From Lunularia cruciata (Eukaryota; Streptophyta; Marchantiopsida; Lunulariales; Lunulariaceae): DNA of 64,000 bases. Each line of letters opens with the position of its first letter. Position 1 is the stretch's first letter. The notes beneath the pieces were generated by a model that saw only the letters and a program-made list of their open reading frames with translations, made no database searches and was not told the origin of the DNA. The stretch spans positions 52,368,552 through 52,432,551 of the forward strand of contig OX419756.1 of the NCBI GenBank assembly GCA_948567375.1. Reading direction: 5' to 3'. This document shows positions 1 through 9,700 of this stretch, piece by piece. Position numbers and translations under genes: made by a program.

Positions 1-497
1 CTCCTCTTATAGGTACCTCCTTAATTGTTTCACAAATACATTCTCTTATTAGATGACCTCAAATGCAAAACCAATGTGTAACCTTGAGAGAGAGCATGGG
101 ACTTATGGCTCTCTATTAGGTCTGCACAAGAAGCAAAAACACCAAATGAAGGAGGCTCAAGTGGCATAGTGAAAGAGAAGGATGCATGTTATGCAAGGAT
201 AAGTGCAATAACAAGGAAAGACCATAGACAAGCAATGATAGCAAGCTATGAAGGAACGGAGAGAGCGCTTTGGTAAGAGCAATGGATATGTAGATCAGTA
301 GGGTGAAAATACAGCAAAGCTCTACATGTATAGGTGAAACAAAAGGAAAATACTTGTATGTATATGTAAGGGTGAAACATTAGCAAAAGCTGGTTGAGAC
401 AATAGCAAGAGCCAAAATAAAATGGGAAGAGTACCAAATTTTTCCTAAAATATATAGATTGACTCAAGAATAAATCTCTTAATGTTTATACAAATTT
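1..497. other. Spacer without recognisable gene
   Basis: Purine-rich spacer on the + strand. Only short open frames are present and none resembles a known family. I see no terminal repeats or clear tandem structure. Confidence 0.5.
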
Positions 498-739
498 TTA
501 TTTTTCATAATTAGATTGTTTTAGTACACACATTTTTTGGTTTGGATGGTTTTCATAAAGTTTTGAAGAAGTACGTTGGTAAAGCCAAAGGAGGTCTAAA
601 TGGGAAGGAAATTGTGAAGAATCGTATGTATGGTCTAAACCCAAAGTCGACCTTGGGTCAAGTCCAAAGGACCCGAGATGGACAAGAAAGAAAGGTGAAG
701 AAGAGGACTTTGTAGCGGGTAGTGCAGCCTGATCCAAAG

Positions 740-1099
740 AACCTTTAACAAACTTCTTTGGGGTTTGCCAATCAAGAAAGTACGCAGGAAGAAAGTGACT
801 ACCTCGGGATCAAGAAGTTCTTGATAGTGACAGGAAACAACTTCACAGAATTAGTAAGTGGTGCAGAGGAGCGACTAAAGAGTGACCAATCAGCAATGGA
901 TTATAAAATCAAGATTTCTATTGGGAAGCATTGCAATATCCAGATGCTACTCTATTCCTATTTAGAGTCAACCCAAAGGAACGCAAATTGCAAACTTACA
1001 AGAGACAAGTGGGTTAGGATCTTGGGAATGATCTTTCACAAGAAGAGAGTGAGGAAACACATGATGGCCCCAAAATTGATTAGTAGAGTGCAGTGAGAG
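740..1099 (+). other. Upstream region of coiled-coil gene copy 1
   Basis: This stretch resembles, on the opposite strand, the DNA just upstream of the inverted copy at about 14,820-14,960. Both contain a phrase reading ttgatagtgaca, then a gagtgacc/gagtgaca word, then a TATA-like tataaaa. The similarity therefore extends beyond the coding part, so the unit duplicated with its 5' flank. The 112-codon open frame at 758-1096 lies here and shows no recognisable domain; I do not regard it as a separate gene. Confidence 0.4.
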
Positions 1100-2690
1100 G
1101 TCTTGCAATGCATAGATTAGATGTAGTGGCAAGGATGGGTCTCTTTGTGAGACTTTGTATCATGTTCCTGGCCTAGAATTTCAGTTATCCAGGTTTCATG
1201 ACAGAAATCATCATGAGTGATTGCAAGGATGGGCCAAAGCACAAAGGGAAGAGAGGGAATCCGGCTTGATGGACTGAGTTGGATTGGAGATTAGTCTTGG
1301 GGAGAGAAGCATGAGAGGTGGGAGGTACCACCTTCTATCAGAAGTGTGATGCCTTACAAGAGATTGCCAAGGTGAAAGATTCTTTCAATTGACCTTGCAC
1401 CAAGAACGGGTATAAGGCAGATAGCTATAAAGACCCTGAGTGGAGAGGGATTGTGAGCGCAATGATGGCAATGTTTAAGCTAGAGCAAACCACCTATATC
1501 ACAATGTAACAAGCGGTGTTCTTTCACCAAATGTTTGTAGGAGAAGTAGTGGATTGGGCAAAATGTCTGCATCAGCGAGTGGGGTAGATGATTTTGGGTT
1601 GGAGGATGGACATGCAACCACATTATTTTTTGCCCTTTGTAGCTCATTTCTACTTTGGGCTGAACTTACTGACTTTGGAGGAGAGAAATTGGATGCAATT
1701 TCACTTTATCCGGATTTGTGCAAGGAGGCGGATGCGGATGAATGATATTATATGGAGCGGGTGGGAGAAGGGGACAAGTACTACAAGAAGAGTGGGAAGG
1801 AGAGAATTGTAGCAGTTGATATCCCTAGGGCAAGAAAGAGAACTAAATCTAAAAGTCGCCTTGCAGCAGTACAACCACAAAAGATGCAGAAGCCAAACCC
1901 AAAGGTAGTGTTGGTGAAAGCAAAGGATCAACTACGGAAGAAGAGGATGAGTCAAAAGGAGAAACTGAGTTGAAGGGAGAAGCTTTGAGAGAAGAAGAAG
2001 AGTTCACACTACAAAGTGAAGAGTCAAGCAGTGGCAGCAAAGGCAAGGTGGAGGTTCAACAAACCCAAAGATGGAGTGTGGATGCAGGGAAGCCAAGTCC
2101 AGAGGTGTCCACCATTGAACAAGGATGTGAGAAGAAAGAAAGAAGAAGAAGCTCAAGATAGTGGTGGAAGCTAACAATAGAGCAGGAATGGTAAGCAAGA
2201 TAAAGGCAATGCTTAGCATGGAAGTCAAAGGGAAGCTAAAAGAAGCCAAACTGCATGAGTTGAAGTTGTTAGTACAGGAGATGAGGAAGAGAAAGGCAAA
2301 TGACATATAGTTGAATAATTTATTAATTCATTTGCAAGAATAGGTAGACAGGAAGATGTTAGAAGTAGGAGACAATGTGTGTCTAAGATTAGATCTTGTT
2401 AGGACAGAGTTGGATAAACTTTGTAATGAAGTGTAAGTAGTCAAGAAGTCCAAAGTAAGTGAAGTAGGAGTTCAGGTGTCTTTAGGTGAGTTACTTGAGA
2501 TAGTAGATAAGAATGGGTTGAAAGATACTAATGAAGATAGAATAGGTAGGAATGCAATTGTAGTTTGCAATGAAGAAATCATAAAAATAGAAGAGTTGGG
2601 AGTGGAATTGAGTAGACCCAAAGAAGGGGAAATTTGTGAAGTAGAATTGGGTTTGGAGGCCAAAGTCAAGGTTGACATCAGATTGGGTTA
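1100..2690 (+). pseudogene. Degenerate coiled-coil protein gene, copy 1
   Basis: I do not recognise the family. The reading frame can be followed through many stops and frameshifts because it aligns with the inverted copy at 12,411-14,812. Shared landmarks in order are an F-L-A-W/stop motif and an (Y/F)-P-G-F motif near 1,170-1,200, W-T-E-x-D-W-R-L-V-L near 1,270-1,300, K-N-G-Y-K near 1,405, Q-A-V-F-F-H-x-M-F near 1,510, P-H-Y-x-x-P-F-x-A-H-F-Y near 1,615-1,650, E-E-x-x-L-T-L-Q-S near 2,000, and V-D-R-K-x-L-E-V near 2,345. The N-terminal third looks globular; the rest is Lys/Glu-rich and probably coiled coil. Several stops sit where the other copy has Trp or Cys codons (for example W to TAG near 1,170 and C to TGA near 1,265), which indicates decay. 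The last open piece, 2,476-2,691, is the C-terminus. It could be a decayed host gene family or an ORF carried by a non-autonomous retroelement. Confidence 0.6.
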
Positions 2691-2860
2691 GTAACAAATT
2701 GGAGATTTGAAAAGGCAAATATGAAGAGGTGCATTGTCATTTCAGATCTGCAGGTTGGAAAAGTTGTTGTAGAACGGTATAGTTGTTAATAATTGTCAAG
2801 TGCTCAGCCTATTTAAAGGAGGCCTTTGCAATAAAATGTTGTTCAATGCTCATAATTCTG
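2691..2860 (+). other. Conserved 3' flank of coiled-coil gene copy 1, with AATAAA
   Basis: The sequence after the stop matches the 3' flank of copy 2 (12,258-12,410, opposite strand), including a shared atatgaagaggtgcatt phrase and a gttgttc word. An AATAAA polyadenylation-type hexamer lies at 2,830-2,835. In copy 2 the similarity stops at the 3' LTR of element 1. Confidence 0.5.
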
Positions 2861-4438
2861 AGAATAGATAAAGTGAAGTGCTGTCAGTGCTCGTTGCTTG
2901 AGCTTAATTTTGAGTATCATTTTGTGTGTGTATTTGTGAGTGTGTGAAGAATTTTGAAGTGCAAATAAGGGTGTTTGTTGGATGTTGGAGTCTACAGCCT
3001 TGGTCTTCATTCTATGTGTTTGATTCTGAGTGAAGTGTAGTTGGGCAATGACTTGACAGATCTAAGAAGAATTGTAGTGTTGGTATTATTTTGCATTTGT
3101 GAGTGTAACGTTGAGTCAATGTGAAGCAATTTTAATTGAGGCAGTTGTGCTTTCAATGGAAGGATGGAACACAATTCTGAGGCAAAGTTGGTATATAATG
3201 AAGTAGCCATTTTTGGGATCACAATCAAGATTGTTTGGAAAGATTTGAATGAGTTGTGATTAAAGAGTGTTAATTTGTGACAAGACAGCAAGTTAGTGCT
3301 TGTAACTCTCTTTTGGGTGTAGTTTCTACTTGAGTGACTAAAGATGCAACCAAGAAGAACTACTTGTTACCATTTGTCTTCGTATTTGAACATTTCTGAT
3401 TTGTATCTCTGTGGAAACAAACTTTATTTGCCTGATTACTACAAAAGTGATACTTGTTGGGTTGTCACAATTATGTTCTCAATAGATCACTCAATTCCAA
3501 AATGTCACACTCAAAATACAAATGAAATATGGCTTGAATTTAAAGTTATCTCTATTACTCTATTACTATATAATAGTAAATACTATAAATCTTTCCAAAG
3601 GGTATATAGATTACCATAAAAAATATTCATTCATTCATTAATTTACTATATATAGGTTCATTTAAAAGTTTTTTTTCTCATAATTACTTTTAAATGATTT
3701 TACCTTCAAAAATGGTTTACAATCTCAATTAAATTCAATCTCAATTCCTTCATTTATATCATTTTCTATAACACTAGAAGTGCAATTTCATTTTATATCA
3801 GAATCTCTAATCTAATAGAAGTTTATGACAATCCATACTTTAATATTATCACTCAAATCCAATCCAAAACCTCCTCTAAATTATGACTCACTTGTCTTGC
3901 TGTATTTGTTTTTGCAACTCAAAGTCTAGGTGGTCCAGCAATCGCACAAGGTAAAGGTCAATACTATGGACCTCTAATTGTTGCTTGGATCAGACCCAAT
4001 TCATTGTTATTTGGACTTAGACCCAATTAATTATTTTGAGCACCTCAGAGCTCTTAGACTCAAATCCAATTCATTGTTGTGAGCACCTCGGAGCTCTCAA
4101 AATTGGATCCAGATCAATGTTTGTGTATCTCTCTTAGGGCTAATGTGCATTGTTGTGTTGTTGGGTGGTTTTGGCCTCAGATTTGTTACAAGCTTGCTAG
4201 ATATGTTTCATAGAAATGAGGTATTTTCTCTTCCTCTCATTGCAACATAGGGCGCTAGTACCCAACCGCCAGCCTAAACTCTAGCAAGATTTGCTACAAG
4301 TGTGATGGTGAACTCTTTACCCATAGTTCTTAGCAAAATGAAGAAGTAAAGCAAAGAATCTGAATCTTGTTTGTAATGAGGAATTGGCAAGAACATTGTC
4401 TGGACTATAAAACCTCTCCCAAGGGATGAATTGGGACC
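2861..4438. other. AT-rich spacer with short diverged duplications
   Basis: No gene recognised. Between about 3,975 and 4,100 phrases such as cccaattcattgtt and gagcacctc(a/g)gagctct occur twice, forming a diverged local duplication. The last bases, ggacc, are the left flank of element 1 and do not match its right flank. Confidence 0.45.
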
Positions 4439-5128
4439 TGTAACACCCCTTTGTGCATGTGTGTGGTATTGTGATATTTAGCTTGGTATTACAAGTACTT
4501 AAGAGATATTATTTATATAGATAAAGGATGGTTAGATAAAGGATGGTTCTATATTAGTCATGGTTAGCTAAAGTTAGTCATAGCTAAGATAGATGGGACC
4601 TTACTTTAGAGGAAGTAGAAAAGATGAGCACCACTATTTTGGATTTTAGTGTGTTGACTTGGTATTATTCCTAGGTGTTTGGCTTTGAGGAAAGAGTTGA
4701 GAACTCTTGGGCCCGCAAGCTTTTTTGTTTTAGATTCTTCTTTAGTCCAAGGATAGCCCATGTGAAGGAATCCTTGCTTTAGTGGTTGGGTCAAGATAAG
4801 GGGAATATGCCCATGTGAATGGATATTCCTTTCTACTTTTTGACTTTACTTGACTTTTAGTCTAGTAACTTGAGTTACTACGGTAATTAGTAACTTTGGT
4901 ACGTAACTATTTCACAAGTATATAAACAAGGGGTGAGGAGGTACTCATCATCCTTTCATTTGCAACTATCTCTCTCTCATTGAGTTCTCTAGTGAGCAAT
5001 GATTTGAGTCTTGGAGTGTTAGCCTTGGAGGAGTATGATGGAGTTGGGGTTCCTTGCCTTCTTAGTCCATGGTGCGCTACCATAATAGCCATCAGAGGTT
5101 CATCCTGAGTGAGAGACAGGCCGGCTCA
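4439..5128 (+). repeat. 5' LTR of element 1
   Basis: Starts with tgtaacaccc and ends near gccggctca; the end could be two bases later (…ctcaca). It matches 11,577-12,255, including a private short deletion in the gataaggggaatatg region that other family A LTRs lack. It carries a 14-15 bp duplication of gataaggatggtt-type sequence near 4,522-4,550 that is absent from the 3' LTR. That duplication arose after insertion or was lost from one LTR. Confidence 0.92.
4864..4927 (+). promoter_or_regulatory. Family A LTR promoter: 16-bp dyad and TATA box
   Basis: agtaacttgagttact at 4,864-4,879 is a dyad with 7-bp arms around a 2-bp centre. About 40 bp further on, agtatataaac (4,918-4,928) is a good TATA box. 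The pair is retained in the other family A LTRs (around 12,000, 16,000, 21,430 and 23,430), although the dyad is broken in element 5. Position inside the LTR, before the tract that would be the R/U5 part, fits the RNA polymerase II promoter. A factor binding the dyad is inference. Confidence 0.55.
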
Positions 5129-5134
5129 CATTTT

Positions 5135-5150
5135 TGGTTCCGTTGCCGGG
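5135..5150 (+). other. Primer binding site, tRNA-Asp type
   Basis: tggttccgttgccggg follows the 5' LTR. It is complementary to the 3' end of plant tRNA-Asp (expected tggcgccgttgccggg) with two mismatches in the acceptor-stem part. Athila/Tat-type elements commonly use this primer. Element 5 has a more decayed version at 45,657-45,672. Confidence 0.7.
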
Positions 5151-5171
5151 ACCTCTCTAGAAGGCAAGATA

Positions 5172-5342
5172 ATGTTCCGCGTCCAATTCTACATTAGGCA
5201 GAAGGAGGCTATGAGAGCTCACTTGGAGAGAACATTAGGAGAGGAGAGGGCTGAACTTATATTAGAGAACCAAGATCCATTTGTATACCCTGTAGTTCAT
5301 TATGATGTCTTTGAGGTGATTTTGTACATCTTGTACACATGA
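5172..5342 (+). CDS. Small leader ORF of family A (56 aa)
   Basis: The frame starts shortly after the PBS and encodes a 56-residue peptide beginning MFRVQFY and ending VILYILYT, with a charged central helix (QKEAMRAHLERTLGEE). Element 5 has an ORF of exactly the same length at 45,691-45,861. The two differ at 11 residues and only about 4 synonymous sites, so this comparison gives no sign of purifying selection. It may be the start of the extra ORF, an upstream ORF in the leader RNA, or chance. It has no known domain. Confidence 0.35.
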   Translation: MFRVQFYIRQKEAMRAHLERTLGEERAELILENQDPFVYPVVHYDVFEVILYILYT

Positions 5343-5966
5343 GAGGAATTGGAGAGATTGTGTGAGGTGGATTGCAGATTTTGGGGATTAAGGTGATTTT
5401 GGGCAAAATCTCAAGTTTGAGATCTGGACTTGAGATTTCTACACATGATAGCTTGGGTTATCTTTCAGTAAGCACACTTAAAATTATTGAGAGAGCTTCT
5501 ATGCGCACTGGGCTAGAATTTTTGAAAGTTGATAGGGAAAAGTGCTCCCGCAACTGCATGCTCTCTGGAAAATTGTACAGAGTCTGCCATTTCTTCAATT
5601 TTCAGTGAATTGTCTTGAAAATTTTCAAGAAAATTGAGTGCATTGTATGCTACCTGCTGCCACAAAAATTAGAGAGAGATCGTTTTTGCGCAGGGCGTTA
5701 TGAGTTTTTGAAGTGAGGGGGGTGGTTTTCAGACCAAATCTGAAATATGGGTGCTGAATAGAAAGGTGTCTAGGCCAAATGGCTCAATGAAAAGATCTGA
5801 AATTTTGCAGGGAGTGACGCCCTGGAGTTGTGATCAAGTGTGGAAAATTTCAGAGGACTATGACATATTGGTTGGGAGATTTGAGTGACATTGTGAGGAA
5901 GGGTCAATTCTGCAGAGTGGAGATGTCATGCATGAGAAGTTTGAGATCAACAAAAAGCATGTTTGA
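5343..5966 (+). other. Leader region of element 1 between small ORF and zinc-knuckle ORF
   Basis: Conserved as DNA with element 5 (45,862-46,165) and in part with element 2 (about 20,700-21,190, opposite strand). Reading frames are short. In the last 150 bases a frame leading into the zinc-knuckle ORF is visible, but a TGA at 5,964-5,966 closes it here. Element 2 has TGG at the equivalent codon, so the ORF probably began further upstream in the active ancestor. Confidence 0.5.
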
Positions 5967-6464
5967 GTGTTTAGATTCATCTTGGGGAACATGGAGGGTC
6001 ATCAAGAGTGGAAATTGAGATTATGCAAGGTTCCCCAAGGGTTTGAGGTGATTGTAGGGGTGGATTTGAGGAAAAGAGAGTTTACAATAGAATTTGAAGA
6101 GAGTGTTGAGAGGATCCAAAAACCTACACCACTTGGAGGAAAGAGTGAGTCTAAGTGCTTTCTATGTGGAGAGAAGGGACATAAGGCAATTTCATGTCCA
6201 TTGACCTTTGAGAGCAAGAGATTGAGGGAAAGGAGAGGCTTACTTGACTTGGGTTTGCATGTTGGACCTTCTTCACCAAGATTGGGAGGGAGAAGATCTA
6301 AGACCAAGGAGTTGTGTGAGGTTTGTGGAGTTGAAGGACTTCCAAAAGGACATGAGTGTAGTGGAGTAAAAGCACTTTTGGAAACTTTGGTGAAGGATCT
6401 TGGAGAGAGTCTTAGTACAGCTACAGAAATACTACCACCTTCATCAGCTAGTTCTCAAGATTAG
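5967..6464 (+). CDS. Extra ORF upstream of gag with CCHC zinc knuckle (family A)
   Basis: About 165 residues, truncated at the 5' side by a TGA. It contains a canonical CCHC knuckle CFLCGEKGHKAISC (C-x2-C-x4-H-x4-C, codons near 6,157-6,198). A second cluster, CEVCGVEGLPKGHEC, lies near 6,314-6,358. The C-terminus is Ser-rich and ends SSASSQD. The zinc knuckle suggests nucleic-acid binding. It is distinct from gag, which follows 237 nt later and has its own knuckle. Element 2 has the same ORF on the - strand (20,161-20,577), with the same stop position but a degraded first knuckle. Ogre-type elements are known to carry an additional ORF before gag; whether this one is homologous cannot be decided by eye. 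Confidence 0.65.
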   Translation: MFRFILGNMEGHQEWKLRLCKVPQGFEVIVGVDLRKREFTIEFEESVERIQKPTPLGGKSESKCFLCGEKGHKAISCPLTFESKRLRERRGLLDLGLHVGPSSPRLGGRRSKTKELCEVCGVEGLPKGHECSGVKALLETLVKDLGESLSTATEILPPSSASSQD

Positions 6465-6700
6465 TGATGGAGATAATCTTTCAACTTATGGATAAACTAT
6501 CCATGAGAGTTAGATTAATTTGCACTCTAGGATTTGAAGTTGCTATAGAAATCTTGGAGCAACCTGAACCTTTTGTGTTCCCTAGAGTGGATTATTCTCA
6601 GATGGTGTTAGTCATATATATACTCTATTAGTAATAGAGTGAGAGAAAAGAAAAGAGAAAAAAAAAATTTGAGAGAAAAGAAAGATAGTGAGGGGTTAAG

Positions 6701-9700
6701 ATGGGGAAACTTCCGGTTTTCTTTGGCAAGGATGGAGAAGATGTGGAGGCCTTTGTGAGAGACTTCAAGAGAGCTTGCATAGGAAACAATGAGAGGAGGA
6801 AGAATGAAGTGGACCTCATTATTACCAGATTTCTTTGAGGATGCAGCACTTACATGGTATGAGTCAGAATACCAAAAGAGAGAGAGGAGAGAGGGGGAAG
6901 AGGAGTCTTGGGAGACTTTGACTTCAGCACTCATTGAGAACTTTCTTCCTGATGAGAGTTATGAGAGATTGATGAGTGAGGTTACATTTCTCAAGCAAGG
7001 AGATGGAGAGAAAGTGAGGGTCTATGTGGAAAGAGTGGAAAAGTTGGAGTCCAGATTTCGCATAGTGTTGAGGAAGGGTGGGGATGATGTGGAGACTACA
7101 ATGATTGGCATAGGGGCCATGCTCACCAAGAATTTTGTGGGAGGATTGAGACCACAAATTAGAAGCAAGGTGAGATATGAGAAACCTTCTTCCAAGGTTG
7201 AAGTTATCAAGATCGCAATTTGTATGGAGGAGAGTTTGGAAGGGGATGAGAGTGATTTGGTGGTGAAGGAGGTTGTGCATCCTCCTCAAGGCTACAAGTA
7301 TGGTGGAACTTCTGATACTTTGGTGACAAGGGTTGCACCACAAGTAGTAGTTGCTCCAGTTCTTGCACCTCCACCAAAAGGTCCACTTCAAACCATCACA
7401 GAACAACTTGCGGATCTCAAGATCAATGTGGTGCAACTATGGGAGAAGAGAGAGGTGGATCAGAATGTAGGGAGAGGGCCTAGGAGTTATGGAAACTATC
7501 CATATAGAGGAGGCCAACCAGCCAACAATTTCAATGATAGAAATTGTTTTGGTTGTGGAGGAAGAGGCCATATCCAAAGGAATTGCCCAAATTCCACTTA
7601 CCATGGAGGAAGGGGTTATGAGGGAGCCAATAGAGGGAAAGAGGGAGGTAGTGAAACCCAAGTGGCTCCTAATCCCAACAAAGGTAAGGGGATAGCATCC
7701 ATAGATGTGGTTGAGAGCAAGTATGAGAAGGGAGAGTGCTCAAACTCCAAGGGTCTTAATTTGGAGCTTTTGGCACAAGAGAAGAAGAGAGCTCGTTCTG
7801 CAGAGGATGTTCACTCTTCTCAAGGATTTACTTCAAGCAAGGATACTCCTATGTCTACTAGGAGCACTCGTACCTCAACACCATCAACAACAAAGACTCC
7901 AAGGAAGAAGTTGGGGATGGAGGACTTCTTGATCTCAAAGCAACAATGGAACTACAATGTGTTGGAGGATGTTGGTAGTCACAAGGCTAACATCACAGTG
8001 GGCCAATTAATTGCTTTGAACCCTACCTTGAGAAAGGAGCTTAGAGATGGTTTGAGTTCTACAAGGAGCAAGAAGAAGAAGAAGGCAAAAGTTCCAGTAT
8101 CAATGGGGGTGGTGGATGCCAAGCCAACACCATGGGAAGCTTGTGAATATGCCTCCAAGATTGATGTGAGAGTGAATGGTCACAACATCAAGGATGCATT
8201 GGTTGATGGAGGATCAGCAGTGAATGCCATGTCAGAAAGGTTGATGAAGAAGATGGGTATGATACCCTCAAGACCTTCAACATTTGTGGTGAGCATGGCA
8301 AACAAGCAACAAGTTCAACCAGTAGGGGTGATGGATAAGGTGGTAGTTTCAGTTATGGGAGTTCAAAATCTCATGACTTTCCAAGTCTTGAAGGATTCAA
8401 GCTATGACTTACTTCTTGGGAGGCCATGGTTGAGAGCAGCACGCACAACTGATCGATGGCACAAAGGGTACTTGAGGATTGGGCCATCAAACCATAGAGT
8501 CACTGTTCCTGTGACTAACACCACCAACACTTCACATTCAGATACCCCATCTTCTGATTATTGGGAATCAGATTCTGAAGAAGGAGCTTCAGGTGTGGAC
8601 ACAAGCATGGAAGAGGAGACTTCCACGGAGGAGGATGAATCTGAATCTGATTCAGATGTGTATCCTTTGTGTGCTATGGATTTTGCACCTAAGCCAGAGG
8701 TTTTGAAGGACCCAAATAAATCACCATTGACACTTGAGGAGGTAGAGAGAAGGTTATCTACCCTCAAGTATGGCCCAAATGTTACCAAGGAGGAGAAGGT
8801 GAGATTTGAGGAGATTTTTCGCAAGTTCATCCATGTGTTTGCTTTTAGTTACAAGGATTTGAAGGAAGTCACCTTGGAGGAGCACAAGATAGAGGTGGAG
8901 TCACATGCAAGTCCAATCCGCCAAAAGCAACGTCGCATTAGCCCACCAATATCTTTGGTTGTGAAGGAGGAGATTGATAAGCTCAAGGAGGGTGGATTTA
9001 TCTTTGAGGTGGAGAATTCAGAATGGGTGTCTCCAATTGTCATTGTGAAGAAAAAGAATGGCAAGCTTTGGGTATGTGTGGATTACAAGAAGCTCAATGC
9101 TGTTACCAAGAAGGACTACTACCCATTGCCATTCATTGATGAGATCTTGGAGGAGGTTGTAGGTCATGAGAGGTACAGTTTTGGAGATGGTTATAGTGGA
9201 TATAACCAAATCAAGATTGCACCAGAGCATCAACAACTCACCACATTCACCACACCTTGGGGAACTTACGCTTTCAAGGTCATGCCTTTTGGGCTTTGCA
9301 ATGCTCCAGCCACATTCCAACGGTTCATGAACAAGGTATTTGAACCTTTCATTGGGAAATTTGTGAGAGATTTCATTGATGACTTTTGTGTCTATGGGAG
9401 CAAGGAGGAGCACTTTGAGCACCTAATCAAAGTCTTGCAACGCTTGGATGAGGCAAATGCATCACTCAACCCAGAGAAGTGCATTTTTGGATGTGAAGAA
9501 GGTCTACTTTTGGGGCACATCATCTCCAAGGATGGAATAGCAGTTGATCCTGAGAAGGTGAGGAAAATCTCAGACCTTCCATTCCCTTCAAGCTTGACAA
9601 AGTTACGCCAATTCTTGGGAATGGTTGGGTACTATAGGAGGTTCATCTTCTCATTTTCCAACAAGGCTTATGCATTGACCATCTACATGAAGAAGGGTGT

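Noticed and set aside
758-1096. 112-codon ORF as a separate gene
   Set aside because: It overlaps DNA homologous to the upstream region of the inverted coiled-coil gene copy, where no such frame exists, and shows no domain.
6002-6307. 101-codon ORF on the - strand over the zinc-knuckle ORF
   Set aside because: Antisense shadow of the + strand ORF; the CCHC motif and the conserved stop are on the + strand.
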